Source of the DNA: Candidatus Yonathbacteria bacterium RIFCSPHIGHO2_01_FULL_51_10
GTDB taxonomy: Bacteria > Patescibacteriota > Minisyncoccia > Phycocordibacterales > UBA1539_B
Reading direction: 5' to 3'
Assembly: GCA_001823505.1 (NCBI GenBank)
Contig: MHUS01000002.1
Location: 1,451 to 18,602, forward strand
DNA length: 17,152 bases
The translations under genes and the position numbers were made by a program. Below are positions 1-5,468 of the stretch, in pieces (the first letter of the stretch is position 1; the number at the start of each line of letters is the position of its first letter). The notes under the pieces are model-generated. The model made no database searches, had not been told where the DNA came from, and saw nothing but the letters and a program-made list of their open reading frames with translations.

Positions 1-394
1 CGAGATCGCTACCGAGATGGGGATCGACGTGGAGCGTGTGTACATGATCGAGAAGATCGACCAGAGCACGGTGTCGCTTGAGAAGCCGATCGGGGACGAC
101 GACGAAAACTCAACACTCGGTGAGTTCATCGCCGATGAAAAGATCCTCTCGCCTGATCAGGAGTCCTCGCACCGCATTCTCTCGGACCAGATCCGCGAAA
201 TATTGGAAGATCTTTCTCCCAAGGAGCGCGAGATCTTGGAACTTCGCCATGGACTCAAAGACGGCGTGATGCATACTCTTGAAGAAGTAGGGGCGAGCTT
301 CGGCGTGACCCGCGAGCGTATCCGCCAGATCGAGGCCAAGGCACTCGAAAAGATCCGCACGCATGCCAAGGCGGGAAGACTTAGAAACTACTAA
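1..394 (+). CDS. rpoD: Primary sigma-70 factor (RpoD/SigA), C-terminal part
   Basis: This is the 3' end of a sigma-70 gene that begins before the window; the reading frame is open from base 2. It would direct RNA polymerase to -35/-10 promoters. The visible 130 residues cover the end of region 3 and all of region 4. Region 4.1 is seen in the stretch LSPKEREILELRHGL. Region 4.2 is the -35-binding helix-turn-helix TLEEVGASFGVTRERIRQIE, followed by a basic tail ending in RLRNY. This is the arrangement of a housekeeping sigma factor rather than an ECF sigma, and the window's TTGACA/TATAAT-like promoters fit. The acidic GDDDEN linker before region 4 is also usual for RpoD. The stop codon (392-394) overlaps the start of a long inverted repeat, and no ordinary T-tract terminator follows on this strand. 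Confidence 0.95.
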   Translation, partial: EIATEMGIDVERVYMIEKIDQSTVSLEKPIGDDDENSTLGEFIADEKILSPDQESSHRILSDQIREILEDLSPKEREILELRHGLKDGVMHTLEEVGASFGVTRERIRQIEAKALEKIRTHAKAGRLRNY

Positions 395-517
395 GGACTT
401 TCGCATTTGGCGAATTTCTTCGTTGTCTTCGTCGCGCAAACTCTCGCCGTAGCCTATAGTACGTCTCCAGTTTGCGCTCCTTGACGCCTCGAACTTCATC
501 CAAATCCGCAAGTCCTT
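393..517. repeat. 125-nt nested inverted repeat after rpoD
   Basis: The outer arms AAGGACTT (393-400) and AAGTCCTT (510-517) are continuous with ATTTGG (405-410) and CCAAAT (500-505). Including the bases between them, about 16 of 18 positions pair. After a weakly paired stretch, GCGCAAACT (434-442) pairs perfectly with AGTTTGCGC (469-477), and GTA/TAC can close the tip. The left end lies on the rpoD stop codon. It could be a 3'-UTR structure, a non-autonomous mobile palindrome, or a structured RNA on either strand. A second element after sufB (2272-2380) shares the words TGCGCTCCT and ACGCCTCG in the same order. Confidence 0.75.
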
Positions 518-530
518 CATAGGTTGGTTG

Positions 531-593
531 AAAAAATAAAAAGCCCGACTGATTAGGTCGTGACAAAATAAAATCCCCCGAACGAGTCGGGGG
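531..593 (-). terminator. Terminator(s) of the minus-strand small gene
   Basis: Read on the minus strand, CCCCCGA (593-587), a 5-nt loop and TCGGGGG (581-575) form a GC-rich stem, followed by ATTTTATTTTG. A second signal follows: AGTCGGGC and then TTTTTATTTTTT (550-531). Its AGTCGGG can pair either with the upstream CCCGACT (591-585), in competition with the first hairpin, or as a short CGAC/GTCG stem. The signals lie right after the stop codon of the 600-779 gene. An 11-base G run on the + strand (589-599) sits between them and that stop. Confidence 0.7.
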
Positions 594-599
594 GGGGGG

Positions 600-779
600 C
601 TACAATTCGCTGACAATTATGTATGTGGTGGCGCCGCATATTCCAAGTGCCACACCTAGTGACATAAGGGGATTTGTTATTACCAATGACAGTATGCCAG
701 CAACGATTCCTGTAATAATCGATAGTGGCGGCATAAGAAATATACTTATGCAAACCGCAAACACTGCTGTTTTTTTCAT
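600..779 (-). CDS. Small hydrophobic membrane protein, 59 aa, unknown
   Basis: I do not recognise this family. The gene is supported by its complete set of expression signals. On the minus strand a TTGACA-N17-TATAAT promoter (846-818) is followed by GGAGG (789-785), a 6-nt gap and ATG at 779, with TAG at 602-600 and a hairpin terminator directly after. The protein starts MKKTAVFAVC and is hydrophobic almost throughout. Two membrane segments are likely, roughly residues 4-20 and 22-56 with a break at NPLM (36-39). It could be a small integral membrane protein or a short secreted/toxin-like peptide. It is divergent from sufB and may share a symmetrical -10 region with it. This is the strongest ribosome site in the window, which suggests high expression. 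Confidence 0.7.
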   Translation of the reverse strand: MKKTAVFAVCISIFLMPPLSIITGIVAGILSLVITNPLMSLGVALGICGATTYIIVSEL

Positions 780-813
780 CGCAATCCTCCAGTGTAAGGA
801 AACTGAATTTCGG

Positions 814-819
814 TATAAT
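814..819 (+). promoter_or_regulatory. Possible -10 box for sufB, overlapping the minus-strand -10
   Basis: TATAATTATA (814-823) reads TATAAT on both strands with a 2-bp overlap. On the + strand no good -35 is seen 16-18 nt upstream, so activity in that direction is uncertain. A transcript starting near 826 would have a very short leader before sufB. Confidence 0.4.
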
Positions 820-846
820 TATACACCCAAAAATAAATCTTGTCAA
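818..846 (-). promoter_or_regulatory. Perfect consensus sigma-70 promoter for the 59-aa gene
   Basis: On the minus strand TTGACA (846-841), a 17-nt spacer and TATAAT (823-818) match the consensus exactly. The predicted start of transcription lies near 811, about 30 nt before the ATG, leaving room for the GGAGG at 789-785. Confidence 0.85.
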
Positions 847-2261
847 TATTTTGCAAACGTGCTAATCTAAAAGTCTTGACTGAAACATCAAAAAACATTG
901 TAAATAAAGGTTTACCTCGCTCGGGCGCAGGCCTGTCTGCCGTCGGGGCAGGACTCACCGAGGAGCTCGTGCGCCACATTTCGGCGGTCAAGAACGAACC
1001 TGCATGGATGCTTGAAAAGCGCCTTGCGGCCTTTGAGCTGTATCAGAAAACGCCGATGCCGCGCTTTGGTCCCTCGCTTGCCGGTCTTGATCTTGAGAAC
1101 ATGATCTATTTCGTCGACCCGGATGCTCCCGAGACAGACAAGTGGGCGGAAGTGCCCAAGGACATTGCCGACACATTCGAGAAGCTCGGCATCCCCAAGG
1201 CCGAGCGTGAATACCTGGGCGGCGTTGGTGCGCAGTATGACTCGGGCGTGGTGTATCACCGGCTCAAGCAGTCGCTCGCGGACAAGGGCGTCATTTTTGA
1301 GAACATGGACGTCGCGCTAGAGAAGTATCCCGACCTCGTACAGAAATATTTTATGACCGACTGCGTGCCCGCCAAGGAGCACAAGTTCACGATGCTCCAC
1401 GGTGCGGCGTGGAGTGGTGGCACGTTTATCTATGTCCCCAAGGGAGTGAAAGTTGACCTGCCGCTTCAAGCGTATTTCCGTATGAACCGCGAGCGGTCCG
1501 GTCAGTTCGAGCACACGCTTATCATCGCCGACGAGGGATCGGAGATAGAGTACATCGAAGGGTGCTCTGCGCCGAAATATAATTTCTCATCGCTTCATGC
1601 CGGATGCGTGGAGCTCTTTGTGCATGAAGGGGCAAAAATGAAGTATGTGAGCATTGAGAACTGGTCGCTTAATACCTACAATTTAAATACCAAGCGTGCG
1701 ATGGTGGACCGTGACGGCGAGATCAAATGGGTGAACGGCAACATGGGCTCGGGTGTCACGATGCTCTATCCATCATCGGTGCTCCGCGGTGAAGGCGCGC
1801 GCGCGGCAAACATCGGCCTCGTGATCGCAGGCAAGGGACAGATCCAGGACACGGGCGGCAAGACGCACCACCTCGCACCCAACACGACCTCGACCATTTA
1901 TTCAAAATCAATCTCCAAAGACGGTGGCGTGGCGAATTATCGTGGACTCATTAAAGTGGCGCCCGAGGCGGTCAATACGCGCTCCTCGCTCGTCTGCGAC
2001 TCACTTCTTCTTGATGGTGCTTCACAGGCCAACACATTCCCCGCGGTGGAGAATGCGAACGATCAGGTGGAGATCAGTCACGAAGCGCGCATCGGCCGCA
2101 TCGGCGAAGACGAAATTTTTTATCTCAAATCTCGTGGCCTCTCCGAAGGCGATGCGATTCGCTTGGCAGTCAATGGCTTTGCAAGCCCGATCGTCAAAGA
2201 ACTCCCGCTTGAGTATGCGCTGGAGTTGAACAAGCTTATAAACCTTGAAATGGGGGAGTAG
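840..2261 (+). CDS. sufB: SufB, Fe-S cluster assembly scaffold subunit
   Basis: SufB is the scaffold on which iron and persulfide sulfur are joined into an Fe-S cluster, working in the cytoplasm with the ATPase SufC. The protein has the SufB N-terminal region (KNEPAWMLEKRL, residues 51-61) and the beta-helix core with IEGCSAP and RGEGARAANIG. A conserved cysteine lies in LVCDSLL (C386) and a glutamate in HEA (E415). Their 29-residue spacing matches Cys405/Glu434 of the E. coli protein. The start is uncertain: the longest form begins with TTG at 840, and a TTG at 876 (reading TETSKNIVNKG) is a good alternative. No ATG or ribosome site is present. Residues 32-38 (LSAVGAG) look like a short insertion tied to a GC-rich inverted repeat. 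No SufD partner gene is visible. Confidence 0.95.
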   Translation: MSIFCKRANLKVLTETSKNIVNKGLPRSGAGLSAVGAGLTEELVRHISAVKNEPAWMLEKRLAAFELYQKTPMPRFGPSLAGLDLENMIYFVDPDAPETDKWAEVPKDIADTFEKLGIPKAEREYLGGVGAQYDSGVVYHRLKQSLADKGVIFENMDVALEKYPDLVQKYFMTDCVPAKEHKFTMLHGAAWSGGTFIYVPKGVKVDLPLQAYFRMNRERSGQFEHTLIIADEGSEIEYIEGCSAPKYNFSSLHAGCVELFVHEGAKMKYVSIENWSLNTYNLNTKRAMVDRDGEIKWVNGNMGSGVTMLYPSSVLRGEGARAANIGLVIAGKGQIQDTGGKTHHLAPNTTSTIYSKSISKDGGVANYRGLIKVAPEAVNTRSSLVCDSLLLDGASQANTFPAVENANDQVEISHEARIGRIGEDEIFYLKSRGLSEGDAIRLAVNGFASPIVKELPLEYALELNKLINLEMGE

Positions 2262-2271
2262 GGGGCGACCC

Positions 2272-2380
2272 GCAGATTGAGCGACCTGCTTTGTCGCCGC
2301 CTGCGCTCCTCCCTCATCGTACCATTCGGTACGCCTCGGTTCGGTGCTCGGCGGCTTCGCGCAGCTCATCTTGATTTGCA
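2272..2380. repeat. Nested palindromic element after sufB
   Basis: It begins 10 nt after the sufB stop. The outer arms, roughly 2272-2301 and 2350-2379, pair imperfectly (GCA, AT, CTGC and GCCGCC/GGCGGC blocks). The tip is a perfect 6-bp hairpin, CGTACC-ATTC-GGTACG (2318-2333). The words TGCGCTCCT (2302-2310) and ACGCCTCG (2331-2338) also occur, in the same order, in the element after rpoD. It may act as the sufB 3' end, or be a dispersed palindromic repeat. Confidence 0.6.
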
Positions 2381-2397
2381 ACCCGCTGGGGGAGAAT

Positions 2398-2427
2398 TTG
2401 ACAACATGGTCTGGGGGGGGGTACCAT
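2398..2427 (+). promoter_or_regulatory. Putative promoter with a 9-G tract in its spacer
   Basis: TTGACA (2398-2403) is a perfect -35 box. TACCAT (2422-2427) lies 18 nt downstream and matches the -10 consensus at 4 of 6 positions. The spacer contains nine consecutive G (2413-2421), so a change in tract length would change the spacing between the boxes. It would give a leader of about 36 nt to the 2471 gene. Confidence 0.5.
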
Positions 2428-2470
2428 ATAGGGAGGTTTCTAACTAACCATTAACCACACGGAGAACCTT

Positions 2471-2959
2471 ATGGAAAAACCCCCACATCGAGAAGAGTAC
2501 GAGAACCTGCTTGTAAAGCAGGAACAAGAGCGTGCGGATCTGCGCGACGAAGCGCACGGCGAGGCACTTGCGATGAATCAGACGATTGGCGGGCACGAGC
2601 AGGAGACCAACGAACTCAAGGTGACTCCTGGGCCGCAGATCGAGAAGTCCGCGAGCCAAGAGAAGTTGAAGTACAAAATAATCAATCTTCCCAACGAAAT
2701 GGTTGGCAAGCGGGTAGGGGAAGTGTATGAGTATCTTAAGAAAACCTACGGCGAAGAAAAACTTGCCAAGATTCCGGAACGTCTCGACATTCTACCCGTC
2801 AGTACTAGGTATGGTGGTGAGTTAAATTATTTTTTTGGCTCGTTTGCCGATAAAAATTATGCCATGACTGCTCGCTGGGTCAATGGCAGGTGGGATGATC
2901 AAGTAAGTTGGCCCACGACTGTTTTCAAGGAATACAACATCGTTCTCCTTGAGGATTGA
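2471..2959 (+). CDS. Unknown 162-aa soluble protein within the suf locus
   Basis: I do not recognise this family. The start is well supported by GGAG (2461-2464) 6 nt before the ATG, and a promoter candidate lies upstream. The first 60 or so residues are highly charged and rich in Glu/Gln (for example QEQERADLRDEAHGEA), suggesting a helical or disordered arm. From about residue 65 a more ordered domain follows, with VGKRVGEVYEYLKKTYGEEKL and an aromatic-rich end (LNYFFGSF, ARWVNGRWDDQVSW). There is no signal peptide, membrane segment or cysteine, so it is unlikely to hold a cluster through Cys. It forms its own transcription unit between sufB and sufSUC and ends at a strong terminator. A role in Fe-S assembly is suggested only by position. 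Confidence 0.8.
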   Translation: MEKPPHREEYENLLVKQEQERADLRDEAHGEALAMNQTIGGHEQETNELKVTPGPQIEKSASQEKLKYKIINLPNEMVGKRVGEVYEYLKKTYGEEKLAKIPERLDILPVSTRYGGELNYFFGSFADKNYAMTARWVNGRWDDQVSWPTTVFKEYNIVLLED

Positions 2960-2972
2960 TCTTTGTATTTTG

Positions 2973-3005
2973 AAAACCCCGCGCTTGCGAAAGCGCGGGG
3001 TTTTT
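2973..3005 (+). terminator. Strong intrinsic terminator
   Basis: CCCCGCGCTT (2977-2986), loop GCGA and AAGCGCGGGG (2991-3000) form a perfect 10-bp stem followed by TTTTT. AAAA precedes the stem, so it could work in both directions. It ends the 2471-2959 transcript and separates it from the sufS promoter. Confidence 0.9.
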
Positions 3006-3011
3006 CTTTGG

Positions 3012-3040
3012 TTGCTAAAATGCTCATATTACGATATACT
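3012..3040 (+). promoter_or_regulatory. sufS promoter giving a near-leaderless mRNA
   Basis: TTGCTA (3012-3017), a 17-nt spacer and TATACT (3035-3040) lie just after the terminator. Transcription would start near 3047, only about 3 nt before the ATG at 3050. No ribosome site exists between them. Confidence 0.65.
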
Positions 3041-3049
3041 GAAAAACTA

Positions 3050-4336
3050 ATGTCAATGTTGGATACGAAGGCAATAAAAAAGGATTTTCCTATATTTGAG
3101 CACGAGAAAGACCTCGTGTATCTTGATAGTGCCGCGACGTCGCAGACGCCACAGGTGGTGCTTGATGCGATGAATGGGTATTACACGAGCTTCCGCTCCA
3201 ACATTCACCGCGGGCTCTACAAGATGGGAGAAGAAGCGAGTGAGGCGTATGAAAGTGCGCGAGCATCTGTCGCGCGCTTTATCGGCGCCGCGCCCGAGGA
3301 GATCGTTTTGACTAGTGGTGCCACGGCATCATCCAATATGCTCGTGCGGATGCTTGAAGAGTCAGGCTCAATTTTTCCAAGGACTCCCCTTGGATTCCAA
3401 GGGGAGTCCTTGGAAGATGAGATCGTCGCCACGGTGATGGAGCATCACGCGAGTCTGATTCCGCTCCAAGAACTTGCGAAGCGCGAAGGTCTTGCTATCA
3501 AGCTGGTTCCCGTAGGCCTAGCTTATGGGATTGATTACGATGCCGCAGAAAAACTCATTACACCAAAAACAAAGATCGTCGCGTGTGTCCTTGCAAGTAA
3601 TGTCTTGGGCACGATAAACGATGTGCGCCGTCTCGCCGACCTCGCGCACAAAGTTGGCGCGCTAATGATCGTGGACGCGACAGAAGCTGTGGGGCATATT
3701 CCGGTGGATGTCAAAAAACTCGGCGCTGACTTTCTCTATTTTTCCGGACACAAAATGCTCGGGCCGACGGGTATTGGCGTGCTTTATGGGCGCAAAGACC
3801 TTTTGGAGGCCCTGCCTCCAAGTGTCTTTGGTGGGGGTATCGTAGAGAAGGTCACCGGCGAGAGTGCCACATGGACATCATCACCCAAGCGTTTTGAGGC
3901 AGGAACGCCAAATATCGCAGGTGCGATCGGTCTCGGCGCGGCGGTGGAGTATCTTGGAAAAGTGGGCGTAGAAAATATCCACGCGCATGTACGAGAGCTT
4001 ACCTCATACGCATTTGAGAAGCTCGCGCAGATTCCGGGCATACATGTTTTTGCCGCACCCGTTGAACAAAATGTCGGCATCATTTCATTCACTATAGACG
4101 GCCTGCCCGCAGCTGCTACAGCGTTGCAGGCGGGCGTGCACCCTCACGATCTCGCGCAAATTGCCGGCGACAGCAATGTTGCTATCCGCGCCGGACACCA
4201 CTGCGCCGCACCACTTATGCAGACACTCGGCGTCCCTGCTACTGCCCGCGCAAGTTTTTATTTGTATAATGAAAAGGCGGATATTGACGCGCTCATTGAA
4301 GCGATCAAAAAAGCACAAATGATGTTTGCAAAATAA
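3050..4336 (+). CDS. sufS: SufS, type II cysteine desulfurase
   Basis: SufS is a PLP enzyme that removes sulfur from cysteine and passes it as persulfide to SufU. The 428-aa protein keeps the family landmarks: HRGLYKMGEEAS (53-64), the MEHHA motif (130-134), the PLP lysine in SGHKMLGPTG (K235) and the catalytic cysteine in RAGHHCAAP (C385). The start was set at ATG 3050 (a second ATG is at 3056). A longer frame from 2963 would run through the terminator and promoter. Two stretches look inserted compared with the family. One is residues 109-122, encoded by a perfect palindrome. The other is 352-362, which splits the usual DG-VHPHD segment and is encoded by a GC-rich inverted repeat. Both are in frame and active-site residues are intact. 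sufU follows after 1 nt. Confidence 0.95.
   Translation: MSMLDTKAIKKDFPIFEHEKDLVYLDSAATSQTPQVVLDAMNGYYTSFRSNIHRGLYKMGEEASEAYESARASVARFIGAAPEEIVLTSGATASSNMLVRMLEESGSIFPRTPLGFQGESLEDEIVATVMEHHASLIPLQELAKREGLAIKLVPVGLAYGIDYDAAEKLITPKTKIVACVLASNVLGTINDVRRLADLAHKVGALMIVDATEAVGHIPVDVKKLGADFLYFSGHKMLGPTGIGVLYGRKDLLEALPPSVFGGGIVEKVTGESATWTSSPKRFEAGTPNIAGAIGLGAAVEYLGKVGVENIHAHVRELTSYAFEKLAQIPGIHVFAAPVEQNVGIISFTIDGLPAAATALQAGVHPHDLAQIAGDSNVAIRAGHHCAAPLMQTLGVPATARASFYLYNEKADIDALIEAIKKAQMMFAK
3375..3415. repeat. Perfect 41-bp palindrome inside sufS
   Basis: Two 20-bp arms (3375-3394 and 3396-3415) are exact reverse complements around a single T at 3395. The centre of the arm reads CCAAGGACTCCCCTTGGA. 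It encodes residues 109-122 of SufS (FPRTPLG and FQGESLE). It lies where the family normally has a short loop before the DEIV strand, so it is probably a small palindromic element inserted in frame. Confidence 0.9.
4101..4135. repeat. GC-rich imperfect palindrome inside sufS
   Basis: GCCTGCCCGC (4101-4110) pairs with GCAGGCGGGC (4126-4135) over 9 of 10 positions, counting one G-T pair. An inner GCTG-CTA-CAGC hairpin (4112-4122) lies between them. It encodes the extra residues LPAAATALQAG just before the conserved VHPHD of SufS. Confidence 0.65.
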
Positions 4337-4337
4337 A

Positions 4338-4730
4338 ATGGACGAAGAGATTTACAAAGAAAATATTTTGGATCACAATCGCAACCCGCATAATCGGGAG
4401 GTGCTGGATGAGTATGATCTGCGTGGTGGGGGAACGAATCCGACGTGCGGGGATGAGCTTGAGCTTTTTGTGAAGCTTGGAGAAGATGGGAAGGTAACGC
4501 ACGCGACGTTTTTGGGAAGTGGATGCGCGATAAGCCAGGCGGGCGCTTCAATGCTCACCGACAAGTTGAAGGGCCTGCCCGGCCAGGGAATGACTCTTGC
4601 AGGGCTGAAACTCTTGGCTCCGGGGGACATCTATAGTATGTTGGGGATTCACATCAGTCCCGGGCGGGTGAATTGCGCGCTCCTTGCGTATCGGGCGCTT
4701 AACGATGGATTAAAAAATGCCAAAGCTTGA
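4338..4730 (+). CDS. sufU: SufU, sulfur-transfer protein for SufS
   Basis: SufU is a zinc protein that accepts persulfide sulfur from SufS and hands it to the SufB scaffold. The 130-aa sequence shows the conserved cysteines: Cys and Asp in NPTCGDELEL (about 34-43), Cys in GSGCAISQAG (about 60-69) and Cys in SPGRVNCALLAYRAL near the end. The starting ATG at 4338 is 1 nt after the sufS stop, so translation is probably coupled. The 3' end overlaps sufC by 14 bp. A short segment around LKGLPGQG is encoded by GC-rich, partly palindromic sequence (4571-4588) and may be a small insertion. Presence of SufU rather than SufE is a feature of Gram-positive-like SUF systems. TGA is the stop. Confidence 0.93.
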   Translation: MDEEIYKENILDHNRNPHNREVLDEYDLRGGGTNPTCGDELELFVKLGEDGKVTHATFLGSGCAISQAGASMLTDKLKGLPGQGMTLAGLKLLAPGDIYSMLGIHISPGRVNCALLAYRALNDGLKNAKA

Positions 4731-5454
4731 AATAAAAAACATTTCTATAGAAACAGCCAGCAAGCGCGTCGTGGAAGACGTGTCGTTTGCGCTTGCCTCT
4801 GGCGAGGTGCATATCTTGATGGGGCCGAATGGTTCCGGTAAATCGAGCTTAGTTGGGGGGGTCTTCGGACATCCGAAATACAAGATCGTCGAAGGGTCAC
4901 TTCTTTTGGACGGCGAGGATATCACCGCACTCCCTACGGAGAAAAAAGCGAAGCGGGGACTCTTTCTTTCGTTACAATATTTACCGTCGGTCGCGGGGGT
5001 GACGCTTGGTGCGTTTCTCCACCGTGCACACAAGGAATTGACGGGCGAGGTGGTTCCGGTACTTGAGTTTTATAAGCGTGCCGAGGGGATGGCGCAGGCG
5101 ATCGGTATTGATCCGGCATTTTTAAAGCGTGACCTTAACTCGGGACTTTCCGGTGGCGAGAAGAAGCAATCAGAGATCTTGCAGCTTGCGGTGCTTGCGC
5201 CGAAGTTTGCGGTGCTTGATGAGATCGACTCCGGAGTGGATGTGGATTCGTTGGTGAAAGTATTTGCTGCCATCGAGCTTCTTCGCAAGCAAGGGACAGG
5301 GTTTCTTCTCATTACTCACTACCCGAATATTTTGGAGCGTATCACACCGGATGCGGTGCACATTATGAATCAGGGGAAAGTTGTCGCCTCGGGCGACGCA
5401 GAGCTCGCGCGCGAAGTAAGTGCGTCAGGGTTTAAAAATTACATCAAAGAATAA
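4717..5454 (+). CDS. sufC: SufC, ABC ATPase of the Fe-S assembly complex
   Basis: SufC is a soluble ABC-type ATPase that drives the shape changes of the SufB scaffold complex during cluster assembly; it is not a transporter subunit. At 245 aa it has normal family length. The Walker A motif GPNGSGKS is at 36-43, the Q-loop glutamine near 87, the signature LSGGE at 144-148, Walker B FAVLDE at 164-169, and the H-loop His in THYP at 201. The stretch LDEIDSGVDVDSL is typical of SufC and separates it from import ATPases. It begins inside the end of sufU, so the two are one transcript. With sufB alone present here, SufC would have to work on a SufB-only scaffold unless a sufD lies elsewhere. Confidence 0.95.
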   Translation: MPKLEIKNISIETASKRVVEDVSFALASGEVHILMGPNGSGKSSLVGGVFGHPKYKIVEGSLLLDGEDITALPTEKKAKRGLFLSLQYLPSVAGVTLGAFLHRAHKELTGEVVPVLEFYKRAEGMAQAIGIDPAFLKRDLNSGLSGGEKKQSEILQLAVLAPKFAVLDEIDSGVDVDSLVKVFAAIELLRKQGTGFLLITHYPNILERITPDAVHIMNQGKVVASGDAELAREVSASGFKNYIKE

Positions 5455-5468
5455 ATTATCGGTATCAT

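Noticed and set aside
589..599. Run of 11 G as a phase-variation tract
   Set aside because: It lies after the stop codon of the small gene, outside any reading frame or promoter spacer, so a length change would have no clear switching effect; it may also be a sequencing-error-prone site.
110..616. A 168-aa open frame on the minus strand opposite rpoD and the downstream repeat
   Set aside because: It is antisense to the sigma factor region 4 and runs through the long inverted repeat and the terminator; no family-like sequence is seen.
553..846. A 97-aa minus-strand frame over the small membrane gene
   Set aside because: It uses a different frame from the one with the GGAGG-ATG start; its start lies at the promoter itself and it runs through the terminator.
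2963..3049. N-terminal extension of SufS
   Set aside because: These 29 codons cross a strong terminator and the sufS promoter and do not match the family N-terminus.
4571..4588. GC-rich partial palindrome in sufU (CCTG/CAGG and GGCC/GGCC)
   Set aside because: The stem is only 4 bp and the supposed extra residues (LPGQG) are too few to call an inserted element.
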